A stretch of DNA of 64,000 nucleotides from Gammaproteobacteria bacterium (GTDB lineage: Bacteria; Pseudomonadota; Gammaproteobacteria; Burkholderiales; Gallionellaceae). A program made the position numbers and the translations under genes. How positions within the stretch are numbered: position 1 is the first letter of the stretch; each line of letters opens with the position of its first letter. The notes beneath the pieces were generated by a model, which was given only the letters and a program-made list of their open reading frames with translations, was not told the origin of the DNA and ran no database searches. Below are positions 34,339-44,169 of the stretch, piece after piece. The DNA is taken from positions 62,001 through 126,000 of the forward strand of contig JAHJNJ010000037.1 of assembly GCA_018820925.1 (NCBI GenBank). Reading direction: 5' to 3'.

Positions 34339-36834
34339 CTAGTTCCTCAACGGCTTCCCATTCTTCAACATATGCTCAATCCTTGCCTGCGTCTTCTCGG
34401 TCGCCAGCAGTTCCATGAAGTTCTTGCGTTCCAGATCAAGCAGCCATTGTTCATCCACCATACTGCCCGCCTCCACATCCCCGCCGCACAACGTCTCGGC
34501 AACCCGGCAGCCGATGTTGTAGTCGTGCTCGGAGATGAAACTGCCTTCGCGCATGTTGACCATCGCAGCCTTGAGGGTGGCGATGCCGGTGCGGCCGGCG
34601 ACGGCGATCTGGCGCTGGTGCAGCGGCGGACGCCAGGCGGTGGCATTCATTGCCTTGGCTTCTTCCTTGGCGATGTACAGCAGTTCGAATCTGTTCAGCA
34701 CGATGCGGTCGGACTGGCGCAGGTAACCCATCTCTCGCGCCAGCTCTGCGCTCTTGGCGACTTCGCCCATGGCGATGTTCTGGAAGTAGCGGCGCACGAA
34801 GGGAAAGATGTCCACGCGGTTGTCGCTGGAGTAGCGCAGCGCTTCCTGCGAGGCGCGCTGCGCCATCTCCTTGCAGCCGCCGCCTGCGGGCAGCAGGCCG
34901 ACACCGACTTCGACCAGGCCGATGTAGCTTTCCAGCGTGGCGACAATGCGCGAGCAGTGGATGGAAAATTCGCAACCGCCGCCGAGCGCAAGTCCATCCA
35001 CAGCGGCGATCGTAGGCACTTGCGCGTATTTGAGGCGCATCGAGGTCTGCTGGAATTTGGCGATTCCGGCTTCCACCTTGGGTACGTTGCCAGTGGCGGC
35101 GTTGAACAGGTCGCCCAGGCCACCGCCACCTGCGGCGGTAAATTTGACGCGGCTCACTGCGCCCTTGAGCTTGCCGAACATGCCGGTGTCGGGCGTCTCC
35201 TGCAGGCCCTGCATCATTTGCAGCAGGTTGGCGCCGACGGAAAACGGCGGCTCGGTCTGCCACAGGATGAGCGCGCTGAAATGCGCTTCCGCCTCGTTCA
35301 CCGCGCGCAGCACGCCGTCCAGCACCTCGTTGCTGATGCTGTGCATCTTGCTCTTGAAGCTCAGGATGGCGATGCTGTCGCCCGTGTGCCACAGGCGCAC
35401 GTCGTCAGTCTCGAACACGGTTTCGCCGTAGTGGCGGGTTTCTCCGATGAGTGCATCGGGGAATATCTGACGCTGGTAGACAGGCAGCGCGGAGCGCGCC
35501 TGGTAAGTGCCGCTGACAGGCGAAAAGGAACCCTGCATGCTGTGCACGCCAACCCGGGCGGGATCGGTCACCCACAGGGGCAGCGGTGTCGTTGCCATCG
35601 CCTTGCCCGCAACAATGTCGGCGGCAATCCAGCTTGCCACCTGCTGCCAGCCCGCGGCCTGCCAGATTTCGAACGGGCCAGCATCCCAGCCGAAGCCCCA
35701 GCGCACGGCGAAGTCGAGATCGCGCGCGTTATTGGCGATGGTGCCCAGATGCAGCGCGCAATAATGAAATGCGTCGCGGAAAGTCGACCACAGGAATTGC
35801 GCCTGCGGGTGTTGGCTGTTGCGCAGTCCGGCAAGTTTTTTGGCCCAGTCGCGCTCGCGCAGGATGTCTTTCACGCCGTCGTCCACCTTCGCATCTGAAA
35901 TCCGGTATTCGCGCGTGTGCAGGTCGAGGACGTGAATTTCCTTGCCGATTTTCTGGTAGACGCCGCGCCTGGTTTTTTGCCCGAGCGAGCCCTGGTCCAC
36001 CAGATACTGGAACCAGCTTGGCAGTTCGAAATGCTTGTGCCACGGATCTTCGGTCAGGTTCTCGCGCATGGTGTTGACCACGTGTGCGAACACGTCGAGG
36101 CCAACCACGTCCAGTGTGCGGAAGGTGGCGCTCTTGGGGCGGCCCAGATAACGTCCGGTCAACGCATCCACCATATCGAAGCCCAGATTGAACGCGGCAG
36201 CATGATGCTTGGTGGCCAGCATCGAGAACACGCCGATGCGGTTGGCAATGAAGTTGGGTGTGTCTTTTGCACGCACCACGCCTTTGCCCACGGTGGAAAC
36301 GAGGAAGGTTTCCAGTTCGTCGAGCAATTGCGGCTCGGTGCCTTTGCACGGGATGAGTTCGACCAGGTGCATGTAGCGCGGCGGGTTGAAGAAGTGGATG
36401 CCGCAGAAGCGGTGGCGCAAATTCTCGGGGAAAGCCTCGGCCAGTGTGTTGATGGACAGGCCGGAGGTATTGGTGGCAAAGATGGCATTGGCATTCACGA
36501 ACGGCGCGACCTTGCGGTACAGGTCGGATTTCCAGTCGATGCGCTCGGCAATGGCCTCGATGATGAGGTCGCAGCCGCGCAGCTGTTCCAGATGCTGCTC
36601 GTAGTTGGCAGGCTGGATGTAAGTGATTCTGGAAGGACTGGAGATGGGCGCGGGGTCGAGCTTCTTGAGGCCGTCCAGCGCCTTGTTGACGTTGCCGTTC
36701 AGGTCGCCCTCTTTCGCGGGCAATTCGAACAATAGCGTCTCGACATTGGCGTTGACCAGATGCGCCGCGATTTGTGCGCCCATGACGCCAGCACCGAGGA
36801 CTGCGACTTTACGAATCCGCAAATTTGCGCTCAT
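34339..36834 (-). CDS. fadB: Bifunctional 3-hydroxyacyl-CoA dehydrogenase/enoyl-CoA hydratase with dehydrogenase domain first
   Basis: 831 aa. Residues 1 to about 310 are the NAD-binding and C-terminal 3-hydroxyacyl-CoA dehydrogenase parts (VAVLGAGVMGAQIAAHL at 10-26; NTSGLSINTLAEA; GIHFFNPPRYMHLVE). The enoyl-CoA hydratase module follows in the C-terminal half (AAVDGLALGGGCEFS, GLVEVGVGLLPAGGGC). This order is the reverse of E. coli FadB/FadJ and matches the FadN-like type. It catalyses the two middle steps of beta-oxidation in the cytoplasm. ATG 36834 has GGGAG upstream. Confidence 0.93.
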   Translation of the reverse strand: MSANLRIRKVAVLGAGVMGAQIAAHLVNANVETLLFELPAKEGDLNGNVNKALDGLKKLDPAPISSPSRITYIQPANYEQHLEQLRGCDLIIEAIAERIDWKSDLYRKVAPFVNANAIFATNTSGLSINTLAEAFPENLRHRFCGIHFFNPPRYMHLVELIPCKGTEPQLLDELETFLVSTVGKGVVRAKDTPNFIANRIGVFSMLATKHHAAAFNLGFDMVDALTGRYLGRPKSATFRTLDVVGLDVFAHVVNTMRENLTEDPWHKHFELPSWFQYLVDQGSLGQKTRRGVYQKIGKEIHVLDLHTREYRISDAKVDDGVKDILRERDWAKKLAGLRNSQHPQAQFLWSTFRDAFHYCALHLGTIANNARDLDFAVRWGFGWDAGPFEIWQAAGWQQVASWIAADIVAGKAMATTPLPLWVTDPARVGVHSMQGSFSPVSGTYQARSALPVYQRQIFPDALIGETRHYGETVFETDDVRLWHTGDSIAILSFKSKMHSISNEVLDGVLRAVNEAEAHFSALILWQTEPPFSVGANLLQMMQGLQETPDTGMFGKLKGAVSRVKFTAAGGGGLGDLFNAATGNVPKVEAGIAKFQQTSMRLKYAQVPTIAAVDGLALGGGCEFSIHCSRIVATLESYIGLVEVGVGLLPAGGGCKEMAQRASQEALRYSSDNRVDIFPFVRRYFQNIAMGEVAKSAELAREMGYLRQSDRIVLNRFELLYIAKEEAKAMNATAWRPPLHQRQIAVAGRTGIATLKAAMVNMREGSFISEHDYNIGCRVAETLCGGDVEAGSMVDEQWLLDLERKNFMELLATEKTQARIEHMLKNGKPLRN

Positions 36835-36856
36835 TTTTTCTCCCGATCTGATTATT

Positions 36857-36936
36857 CCTTCCCCCTGGTGCGTGGTTGTTGCCGCTTCAGCGGCTTTACA
36901 ACCACGGCCTACCCCCTGCGGGTGCAAGGGGGAGGG
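36857..36936. repeat. GC-rich palindromic repeat, short copy of the element inserted in cusC
   Basis: CCTTCCCCCTGGTGCGTGG ... GTGCAAGGGGGAGGGG with an internal TTGTTGCCGC...GCGGC hairpin. The same unit occurs as the right half of the cusC insertion (44290-44367). It lies between the thioesterase and fadB. Confidence 0.8.
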
Positions 36937-36945
36937 GAAAACTGG

Positions 36946-37350
36946 CTACTGTTCCGGCGGCAACGGGCGCGGCCTGCGATCCTCTCCAACCGCGACATAG
37001 GTCAGCGTCGCCTCAGTCACTTTATGACAGGTCGGATTGGACGGATTGCGCTGCACGTAGACCTCGACATCGACCGTGATCGATGTCGTCCCCACCTTCA
37101 CGATACGGGTGTAAAAACTCACCAGATCGCCGATGAAGATCGGTTGTTTGAACACAAAGGAATTCACCGCGATGGTGGCGACCCTGCCGCGGGCTCGGTG
37201 CACTGCGGGGATGCTCCCTGCGATGTCCACTTGCCCCATTAGCCAGCCGCCGAAAATATCGCCGGTGTAATTGGCATCCGACGGCATTGCGGCCAGACGC
37301 AAGGTCGGTTCGCGCTGCGGCAAGGTAGTTGCCGAGTGTGCTTCGTGCAT
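36946..37350 (-). CDS. Acyl-CoA thioesterase, hotdog fold (YciA-like)
   Basis: 134-aa hotdog protein: ANYTGDIFGGWLMGQVD carries the catalytic Asp region, followed by VNSFVFKQPIFIGDLVSFYT. Cleaves acyl-CoA and probably balances CoA pools during beta-oxidation. It follows fadD by 1 bp. Confidence 0.9.
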   Translation of the reverse strand: MHEAHSATTLPQREPTLRLAAMPSDANYTGDIFGGWLMGQVDIAGSIPAVHRARGRVATIAVNSFVFKQPIFIGDLVSFYTRIVKVGTTSITVDVEVYVQRNPSNPTCHKVTEATLTYVAVGEDRRPRPLPPEQ

Positions 37351-37351
37351 C

Positions 37352-39157
37352 TCAGTGTCCTTTGTAAAGTTCTTCGATCTGTTTGCCGAACATTTCCACC
37401 ACCTTGTTGCGCTTCAGGCTCAGTTTGGGGGTGAGCAGGCCGTTGTCGATATTCCAGGGGGCGCTCAACAGCAGCACGCGATGCACTTTGGCATAGCCGG
37501 GGAATGTACTGATGTTGCGCGCGATACGCCGCAGCACCTTGGCTTCCACGTTGCTGTCGGTCAGTGATTCCGGCATGTCGGGACGCACACCCACCTTGGC
37601 GGCGACATGCGGCCACACTTCGGGATTGAGCACGGCCAGCGCCACCAGATAGGGCTTGCCTTCGCCGAAGATCATCACCTGGTCGATCAGCGGGTCGTTC
37701 AGGATGGCGGCTTCCATATCTGCCGGGGGGATTTTTTCGCCGTTGGAAAGCACGATGATTTCTTTCAGGCGGCCGGTAATGTAGACATGGCCGGTTTCGC
37801 TGATGTGCGCGATGTCGCCGGTGTTGAGCCAGCCGTCGGCATCGATCATGGCCGCAGTCGCCTCGGGATTCTTCCAGTAGCCCATCATCACGTTCGGCCC
37901 CTTCACCAGCAACGCGCTCTGCGCACCCAGCTTCACTTGCACATTGCGTATCGGCTGGCCAACGCTGTCGGGGAAGTTGTTCTCCAGAGCGTTGCCGCAC
38001 GCGATGGGGCTGGTCTCGGTGAGACCATAGCCCTGCACCACGGGCACACCGAGACCGACGATGAGATGCGAGATTTCTGCCGGCAGCGCCGCCCCCCCGC
38101 TGACGGCAGTGCGCAGGCGCCCGCCGAAACGCGCCAGTATCTTCTTCGCCACCAGCGCGTTCAGCAACGGCCACAGCAGGAAAGAAAGCTTCCATCCGCC
38201 GCGCTTCTGGTCGCGCAGGAAGCGCGCCCAGCCGACCTCCACCGCCAGGTGGAACAGCGCGCGTTTGAGCGGCGAAGCCTCGTCCAGCTTGGCCTTGATG
38301 GCGGCATTGATGCGCTCGTAGATGCGCGGCACCGAGATCAGTATGGTCGGCTTGATGTTTACCAGATCTTCCGACAGCAAGGGAATGGAACGCGCATAGG
38401 CCACGGTCGCCCCCGTCATCACCTGCAGGTAGTAGCCGCAGGTACGTTCGAAGGTATGCGACAACGGCAAAAAGGACAACAGCAGGTCGTCGCCGCGCAC
38501 GGTAAACGTTTCGATCGCGTCATAAGCGTTGCTCAGCATGTTGTTATGGCTGAGCATCACGCCCTTGGGCCTGCCGGTGGTGCCCGAGGTGTAGATGATG
38601 CTGGCCAGTTCGCCGAGTTCGCAGGGAACCGGCGCCTGCAGTTGCGCTGTTTCAGGCAAATATTGTTTTGCGGACACCAGGCGCGGGTCATTGCCGCCGA
38701 AGTCATCCAACGCAATGAAGCGCTGCACGCACCCCATCTGCCCGAGCACGCCCGAAAGTTCCTGCCACTGCTCGGCCGTCTCGAACAGCAGCACCTTGCA
38801 TTGCGAATCGTTGATGATATAGGCGATATTGTCCGCCCGGTCGACCGTGTACAGCGGCACGACGATCAACCCCAGCGCCATCGCGGCCTGGTCGAAAATC
38901 ACCCACTGCGGGCAGTTGCGCAACATGAGCGCCACACGGTCGCCCTTGACCAAGCCTTCTTTCGCCAGGGCCGTCTTCCAGCGCGCAACCTGTTCGAGCA
39001 TTTGCCCCCAGGTCAGGTCAACCCAGACCGACTGCCGCGCATCGAAATAGCGGTAGGCGATCTTGTCGCGCGAACGCCGCACGCGTTCCAGAAACAATCC
39101 GTGCAGGCTGCCTGCCTCCTGCGGAGATATTACATCCCTGTATTTTGTTGAAGTCAT
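37352..39157 (-). CDS. fadD: Long-chain acyl-CoA synthetase (AMP-forming)
   Basis: 601-aa adenylate-forming enzyme. P-loop-like YTSGTTGRPKGVML at 189-202; GYGLTETSPI; YWKNPEATAAMIDADGWLNTGD; KEIIVLSNGEKIPP. Activates fatty acids to acyl-CoA. GAGGAGAG precedes ATG 39157; it is 18 bp after the SDR gene and immediately before the thioesterase. Confidence 0.95.
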   Translation of the reverse strand: MTSTKYRDVISPQEAGSLHGLFLERVRRSRDKIAYRYFDARQSVWVDLTWGQMLEQVARWKTALAKEGLVKGDRVALMLRNCPQWVIFDQAAMALGLIVVPLYTVDRADNIAYIINDSQCKVLLFETAEQWQELSGVLGQMGCVQRFIALDDFGGNDPRLVSAKQYLPETAQLQAPVPCELGELASIIYTSGTTGRPKGVMLSHNNMLSNAYDAIETFTVRGDDLLLSFLPLSHTFERTCGYYLQVMTGATVAYARSIPLLSEDLVNIKPTILISVPRIYERINAAIKAKLDEASPLKRALFHLAVEVGWARFLRDQKRGGWKLSFLLWPLLNALVAKKILARFGGRLRTAVSGGAALPAEISHLIVGLGVPVVQGYGLTETSPIACGNALENNFPDSVGQPIRNVQVKLGAQSALLVKGPNVMMGYWKNPEATAAMIDADGWLNTGDIAHISETGHVYITGRLKEIIVLSNGEKIPPADMEAAILNDPLIDQVMIFGEGKPYLVALAVLNPEVWPHVAAKVGVRPDMPESLTDSNVEAKVLRRIARNISTFPGYAKVHRVLLLSAPWNIDNGLLTPKLSLKRNKVVEMFGKQIEELYKGH

Positions 39158-39175
39158 CGCTCTCTCCTCGTTTTC

Positions 39176-40003
39176 TTATGGTTGCCACACAAACAGATCC
39201 AGATACAGCCGCCCCCCCGGGCTGACCGCGTATTGCTCGAAATCTTTCACGCCCGATGCGCGCAGCACTTCCTCATCGATGAAAAAAAGGCCGCTGAACG
39301 TCTTGCTGTCGCGCAGCAATATGGCATGCGCCGCATCGGCGACGATGGCCGGTTTGCGCGAGGCGTGCAAAACGGCCTCGGGAAAGTTGAACTCGATAGC
39401 CGAAGTGGCAATGGTCGTTTTCGGCCACAGGCAATTGCAGGCGATACCGTCAGCAGCAAATTCCTCCGCCATGCCCAGCATGCACATGCTCATGCCGAAC
39501 TTGGACATGGCGTAAGCCACATGCGGCGCAAACCACTTTGCTTCCATGTTCAGCGGCGGCGACAACGTGAGGATATGCGGGTTGGCGGCCTTCTTGAGAT
39601 GCGGAATGCAGGCTTGCGAAGCGAGAAAGGTCGCGCGCATGTTTACGTCCCACATCAGGTCAAGACGCTTTGCCGGCGTCTGCAGCGTGGGGGTGAGGCT
39701 GATTGCACTGGCGTTGTTCACCAACACATCGATGCCGCCGAAATGCGCCGCAGCCTGCCCGACAGCCGCCTGGATGGATTGCTCGTCACGCACGTCGAGC
39801 TGGATTGCCAGCGCCTGCCCGCCGGCGGCAACCACTTCATCCGCCACGCTGTGGATGGTGCCCGGCAGTTTGGGGTGCGCTTCCACCGTCTTGCCGGTAA
39901 TGACCACGTTGGCCCCATCGCGCGCGCAACGCAGGGCGATCTCGCGGCCGATGCCGCGCGAGGAACCGGTGATAAAGATTGTTTTGTTGTGCAAATTGTT
40001 CAT
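39176..40003 (-). CDS. Short-chain dehydrogenase (HSDL2-like)
   Basis: 275-aa SDR: ITGSSRGIGREIAL (NAD(P) site), VNNASAISLT, and YAMSKFGMSM (catalytic Tyr-x-x-x-Lys). The extended C-terminus is like HSDL2-type proteins associated with fatty-acid metabolism. Start ATG 40003. Between fadE and fadD in the operon; substrate unknown. Confidence 0.88.
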   Translation of the reverse strand: MNNLHNKTIFITGSSRGIGREIALRCARDGANVVITGKTVEAHPKLPGTIHSVADEVVAAGGQALAIQLDVRDEQSIQAAVGQAAAHFGGIDVLVNNASAISLTPTLQTPAKRLDLMWDVNMRATFLASQACIPHLKKAANPHILTLSPPLNMEAKWFAPHVAYAMSKFGMSMCMLGMAEEFAADGIACNCLWPKTTIATSAIEFNFPEAVLHASRKPAIVADAAHAILLRDSKTFSGLFFIDEEVLRASGVKDFEQYAVSPGGRLYLDLFVWQP

Positions 40004-40029
40004 AGGCAAATTCTCACACGATGCTTAAC

Positions 40030-40174
40030 GTAGGGTGGGCACGTTTCTTGTCCCCGCAAGGGGGAGGCCGACGGGTACCCAACGGCTGCGCCGTTACCCG
40101 TTCGCACTGCCCACGCTGCTAGAAGAAGGCAAATATATCGAACCGCGTGGGCACCAGAAACGTGCCCACCCTAC
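40030..40174. repeat. Palindromic intergenic repeat (GTAGGGTGGGCACG family), copy 2
   Basis: 145-bp inverted repeat starting GTAGGGTGGGCACGTTTC and ending GCCCACCCTAC, with extra internal palindromes. Its right edge supplies the TAG stop codon of fadE (40171-40173). Related to 6756-6838. Confidence 0.85.
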
Positions 40175-42603
40175 AACCCCGCGCGCAGCTCCTCCGATGC
40201 GAAATCATCCACCATGATGACCTTGCGGCGCAAGGCATAATCGCGCTGCAGTTGCAGCGCCTGCTCGGCATCGATGAGGCCCAGTCCGCGCGCTTCGACA
40301 ATCTGCTGCAATTCGTCGTGTGTCTTGAGCTTGCCTTCCTTGCGCGCCTTTTCGAGTCCGGCCTGCAGCGGCTCGCACGCCAGCGTGCTGGCAAGTGCCG
40401 ATTCCAGCGCACCGATGGCATCTTGCTCGTCTTTCGAAATGTACATGCCGGCCGTCAAACGGTCTCGTGCCGCACCGGGTTTGAGCAGCAGCGACGCCAC
40501 CTGGTGACCCACATGATCGCTGGGCGGCTTGCGGTGTTGTCCCAGCGGGAAAATCATGGCGTGCAGCACCCAAGCGGCGATACGGCTGGGAAAATTCTGC
40601 AGCACGCCGTCGAGCGCAACCTGGATGCGGTACAGCCCGTCCTGCATGCCCCAGTGCAAAAACGGCAAATCTTCCGATGGACGCCCATCGTCCTCGAAGC
40701 GCTTCAGCACGGCCGAGCACAGGTACATCTGGCTCAGCACATCGCCCAGGCGCGCCGACAGTTTTTCGCGACGCTTCAATCCGCCGCCCAGCACCAGCAT
40801 GGCGACGTCCGCAGCAAACGCAAATGCGGCCGAGTAGCGCGTCAGCGCCTGATAGTAACGCTTGGTCGGCTGCTCCGTCGGCACGCCGATGATGAGCCCG
40901 CCGGTAAGGCCGTACACCAGACTGCGCACCGCATTGCTCAAGCTGAAACTGAAATGGCCAAACAACGCTTCGTCGAAAATGACCACCGCGCGTTTGGCAT
41001 TCTGATCGTGGGCCGCCTTCATTTCTTTCAGCACGTAAGGATGCGAACGCACCGCGCCCTGGCCGAAGATGATGAGGCTGCGGGTGAGAATGTTTGCACC
41101 TTCAACCGTGATGCCAATGGGAGTCTGCTGATAGGCGCGCGCCAGATAGTTGTCCGGCCCCAGACAGATGCCCTTGCCGCCGTGCACGTCCATCGCATCG
41201 TTGATGGCCATGCGCCCGCGCTCGGTGCAATGGTATTTGACGATGGCGGAAATGACCGAAGGCTTGCCGCCCATGTCCACTGCCTGCGCCGTCATCACAC
41301 GCGCCGCATCCATCACATACAAATGTCCGCCGATGCGCGCCAGCGCCTCTTCCACACCCTCGAACTTGCCCACCGGCACATGGAATTGTTTGCGCACGCG
41401 GCAGTAGGCGCCGCTGGTACGTGCGGCCATTTTGATTCCGCCCGACGCGCTGGCCGGCAGTGAAATCGAACGTCCCGCCGCCAGGCATTCCATCAGCATG
41501 CGCCAGCCCTGACCGATGCGCATGGGGCCGCCGATGATGTATTCCATCGGGATGAACACTTCCTCGCCCGTGGTCGGGCCGTTCAGGAACGCGGAATTAA
41601 GCGGGAAGTGACGGCGCCCGACTTTCACGCCGGGGGTGGCGGTGGGAATCAGCGCCAGCGTGATGCCGCGCTCGACTTCCGCGCCCAGCAGTTTCTGCGG
41701 ATCATGGAGTTTGAAAGCCAGACCGAGCAGCGTCGCCACCGGCGCCAGTGTGATGTAGCGCTTTTCCCAGGTGATGCACACGCCGAGCACGTTCTTGTGC
41801 CCGTTGAAATCGCCGTAGCAGACCGTACCGCGATCCGGAATCGCGCCCGCATCCGAGCCGGCAAACGGCCCGGTCAGCGCAAAACACGGAATCTCCTTGC
41901 CATTGGCGAGATTGCGCAGGTATTTATCCTTCTGCTCCTGCGTGCCGTAATGCAGCAGCAACTCCGCCGGGCCCAGCGAATTCGGCACCATTACCGTTAC
42001 TGCCGCCGTGCCGCTGCGCGAAGCGACCTTGGTGATCACGGCCGATTGCGCCTGCGCGGAAAATTCCAGGCCGCCGTATTCCTGCGGAATGATCATGCCG
42101 AAAAAGCCCTTGTCCTTGATGAACTGCCATGCCTCCGGCGACAGATCCTGGCGCGTATGGGTGATGTCCCAGTCATCTATCATCGAGCACAGTTGCTCGA
42201 CTTCGTTGTCGAGGAAGGCCTGCTCGCGGTCGCTGAGGCCGGTCTTGGGCAGTGCCAGCATTTGCTTCCAGTGCGGGTTACCGCTGAACAGCTCACCTTC
42301 CCAGCCCACGGTACCGGCATCCAGCGCTTCCTGCTCGGTCTGCGAAACCTGCGGCAATACCTTGCGGAAAATCTTGAGAATGAAGCCGCTGATCAACAAA
42401 CGGCGCAAAGCGGGAACACCGAAAACTGCAATGAAAATACCGAGAACGATGCACACGGCCTTCAGGGCTTCATCGGTAATGCGACTCTCGTAGGCGATCA
42501 ATGGCACAAATACTGCCAGGGCAATCAACCAGCCCCAGATGGATGAACGGAAAAAAGCCAGCAGCAGGAAAACCACCAGTACCACTATGATCAGGATTGC
42601 CAT
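40171..42603 (-). CDS. fadE: Acyl-CoA dehydrogenase, FadE type
   Basis: 810 aa, the same size class as E. coli FadE (about 814). Two N-terminal membrane segments (MAILIIVVLVVFLLLAF; a second near 25-40), then the acyl-CoA dehydrogenase core (FFGMIIPQEYGGLEFS; PCFALTGPFAGSDAGA; AMDVHGGKGICLGP) and a C-terminal FadE-specific extension. First step of beta-oxidation at the inner membrane. The stop codon lies in a repeat. It is the first gene of the fatty-acid unit, divergent from the copper operon. Confidence 0.95.
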   Translation of the reverse strand: MAILIIVVLVVFLLLAFFRSSIWGWLIALAVFVPLIAYESRITDEALKAVCIVLGIFIAVFGVPALRRLLISGFILKIFRKVLPQVSQTEQEALDAGTVGWEGELFSGNPHWKQMLALPKTGLSDREQAFLDNEVEQLCSMIDDWDITHTRQDLSPEAWQFIKDKGFFGMIIPQEYGGLEFSAQAQSAVITKVASRSGTAAVTVMVPNSLGPAELLLHYGTQEQKDKYLRNLANGKEIPCFALTGPFAGSDAGAIPDRGTVCYGDFNGHKNVLGVCITWEKRYITLAPVATLLGLAFKLHDPQKLLGAEVERGITLALIPTATPGVKVGRRHFPLNSAFLNGPTTGEEVFIPMEYIIGGPMRIGQGWRMLMECLAAGRSISLPASASGGIKMAARTSGAYCRVRKQFHVPVGKFEGVEEALARIGGHLYVMDAARVMTAQAVDMGGKPSVISAIVKYHCTERGRMAINDAMDVHGGKGICLGPDNYLARAYQQTPIGITVEGANILTRSLIIFGQGAVRSHPYVLKEMKAAHDQNAKRAVVIFDEALFGHFSFSLSNAVRSLVYGLTGGLIIGVPTEQPTKRYYQALTRYSAAFAFAADVAMLVLGGGLKRREKLSARLGDVLSQMYLCSAVLKRFEDDGRPSEDLPFLHWGMQDGLYRIQVALDGVLQNFPSRIAAWVLHAMIFPLGQHRKPPSDHVGHQVASLLLKPGAARDRLTAGMYISKDEQDAIGALESALASTLACEPLQAGLEKARKEGKLKTHDELQQIVEARGLGLIDAEQALQLQRDYALRRKVIMVDDFASEELRAGL

Positions 42604-42753
42604 TGCCGCACTCTCTTTTAATGTTGTCCGTATGTAGCACCAACTTTAACCCCAGCGCATGGTACTGACAATGGATATATTCCCGCGTCATCAAGATGGG
42701 CTCAATATTTCTTGTAAGTTGACTATTGAACTGCACTTTGCCACACTGCTTTC

Positions 42754-43125
42754 ATGTTTAGCTCTTCCAGAAAATTCATTGCCGTACTTATGCTGCTGTG
42801 GCTGCCGGTATTTACCGGCAGCGCCTTGGCGGCGTCGGTATCGATGTCGATGCCGCAAAGCGGTTGCCATGACACAGCCATGTCGCACGAAGGCATGAGC
42901 ATGGACATGGGCGAGCATCAAATGCATCACGACGAGATGCCGTCTCCTGCGGGCGAACACAGTACATGCGGCGTCTGTCATCTGGCCTGCACCGGTTACC
43001 TCACGGTACCCGGCCTCGTGATGTCCGCCGTGCCAGCCACCGCCCGTGAAGTCACCCCCTATCTGGTCGCATTCACCTCCGTCACATTCACACCGCTGCT
43101 CCCGCCGCCCCTCGCCCGCGCTTGA
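42754..43125 (+). CDS. Exported Met/His-rich protein, DUF2946/CopL-like, copper-associated
   Basis: 123 aa: signal peptide (about 1-27), then a Met/His-rich stretch (SMSMPQSGCHDTAMSHEGMS, MDMGEHQMHHDEMP) and CGVCHLAC. Metal-ligand-rich composition and position as first gene of the copper operon suggest copper binding in the periplasm. The upstream 150 bp contains TTGACT but no certain promoter. Confidence 0.75.
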   Translation: MFSSSRKFIAVLMLLWLPVFTGSALAASVSMSMPQSGCHDTAMSHEGMSMDMGEHQMHHDEMPSPAGEHSTCGVCHLACTGYLTVPGLVMSAVPATAREVTPYLVAFTSVTFTPLLPPPLARA

Positions 43126-43234
43126 TGCGGGACAGGTGCGTCTACACATTTCATAGTCTGTAAGTCTCCTCGTCCTGCAAGGTTCGGCAGCCGCATTGCG
43201 TCTGCCGGTTCCGTCACCTTCGAGGACTCGAGAC

Positions 43235-43738
43235 ATGAAAACGAAAGAACAAAGCATTCCCGTCCGGCAGCGTCTGATGCTGCTCATGCTGCACACGCTG
43301 GCCCTGTGCATCGGCATATTCATCTTTGCAGCATCTGCCACTGCGCAACCGTCCCAGACGTTGCCGACTGTGGACATATACAAAAGCCCGCAGTGCGGTT
43401 GCTGCACCGCATGGGCCGACCACTTGCGGCAAAGCGGCTTCAAAGTTGTGCTGCACGACGTGAACGATGTCCCCGCAGCACGCAAGAAACTGGGCATGCC
43501 CGAGCGCTACGGCGCCTGTCACACCGCCAGGGTCGGCAACTACCTGGTTGAAGGCCACGTCCCCGCAGCGGACATCAAACGCCTGCTCAGGAAACATCCC
43601 CAAGCCATCGGCCTGGCCGTCCCTTCCATGCCACCCGGCTCACCCGGCATGGAAAGCGATCAGGGCATTCCCTATGACACCTTGCTGGTCTCAACCGACG
43701 GCAGCGCAACCGTTTTCGCCCACCACCAACCTCACTAA
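43235..43738 (+). CDS. DUF411 periplasmic copper-associated protein
   Basis: 167 aa: signal sequence, then a thioredoxin-like DUF411 domain with YKSPQCGCCTAW (CxCC) and GACHTARVGNYLVEGHVPA. DUF411 proteins accompany copper efflux systems and are thought to bind metal. GAGGA precedes ATG 43235. Confidence 0.9.
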   Translation: MKTKEQSIPVRQRLMLLMLHTLALCIGIFIFAASATAQPSQTLPTVDIYKSPQCGCCTAWADHLRQSGFKVVLHDVNDVPAARKKLGMPERYGACHTARVGNYLVEGHVPAADIKRLLRKHPQAIGLAVPSMPPGSPGMESDQGIPYDTLLVSTDGSATVFAHHQPH

Positions 43739-43752
43739 AAAGGAGAACTGAT

Positions 43753-44112
43753 ATGCGTTACACAATCACAACCACCCTGCTGTTCGCCGCCCTCGCCCAA
43801 TCCGGCCTTGCCCTGGCCGACAAACATGGATCGGGTATGGATCATTCCACCATGCAGATGCAGGGCGAAGCGATGCAAATGCAGACGCACATGGCACATG
43901 GCACGGTGAACAGCATCGACATGCCGCACGGCAAATTCAACGTCACCCACGGCCCGATCGAATCGCTGGGCTGGCCCGCCATGACCATGGACTTCACCGC
44001 CAAGGATCCGGCCATGCTGAAACACCTGAAGCTGGGGCAAAAAGTGAAGTTCGGCATCGTGAAGGAAGCGCCGAAAAAGTTCGTCGTCACCGAAGTGACG
44101 CCGGCCAAGTAA
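43753..44112 (+). CDS. cusF: CusF-like periplasmic copper chaperone
   Basis: 119 aa: signal peptide, a Met/His-rich linker (GSGMDHSTMQMQGEAMQMQ), then the CusF domain with GWPAMTMDFTAKDP, whose Trp and two Met match the Cu(I)/Ag(I) site. Delivers metal to the CusCBA pump. 14 bp after the DUF411 gene. Confidence 0.9.
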   Translation: MRYTITTTLLFAALAQSGLALADKHGSGMDHSTMQMQGEAMQMQTHMAHGTVNSIDMPHGKFNVTHGPIESLGWPAMTMDFTAKDPAMLKHLKLGQKVKFGIVKEAPKKFVVTEVTPAK

Positions 44113-44169
44113 TCCAGCTGTTGCGATGCGGCAGCCGCAAGGCTGTCGCCGCAACCGGAGGTGCATCAA

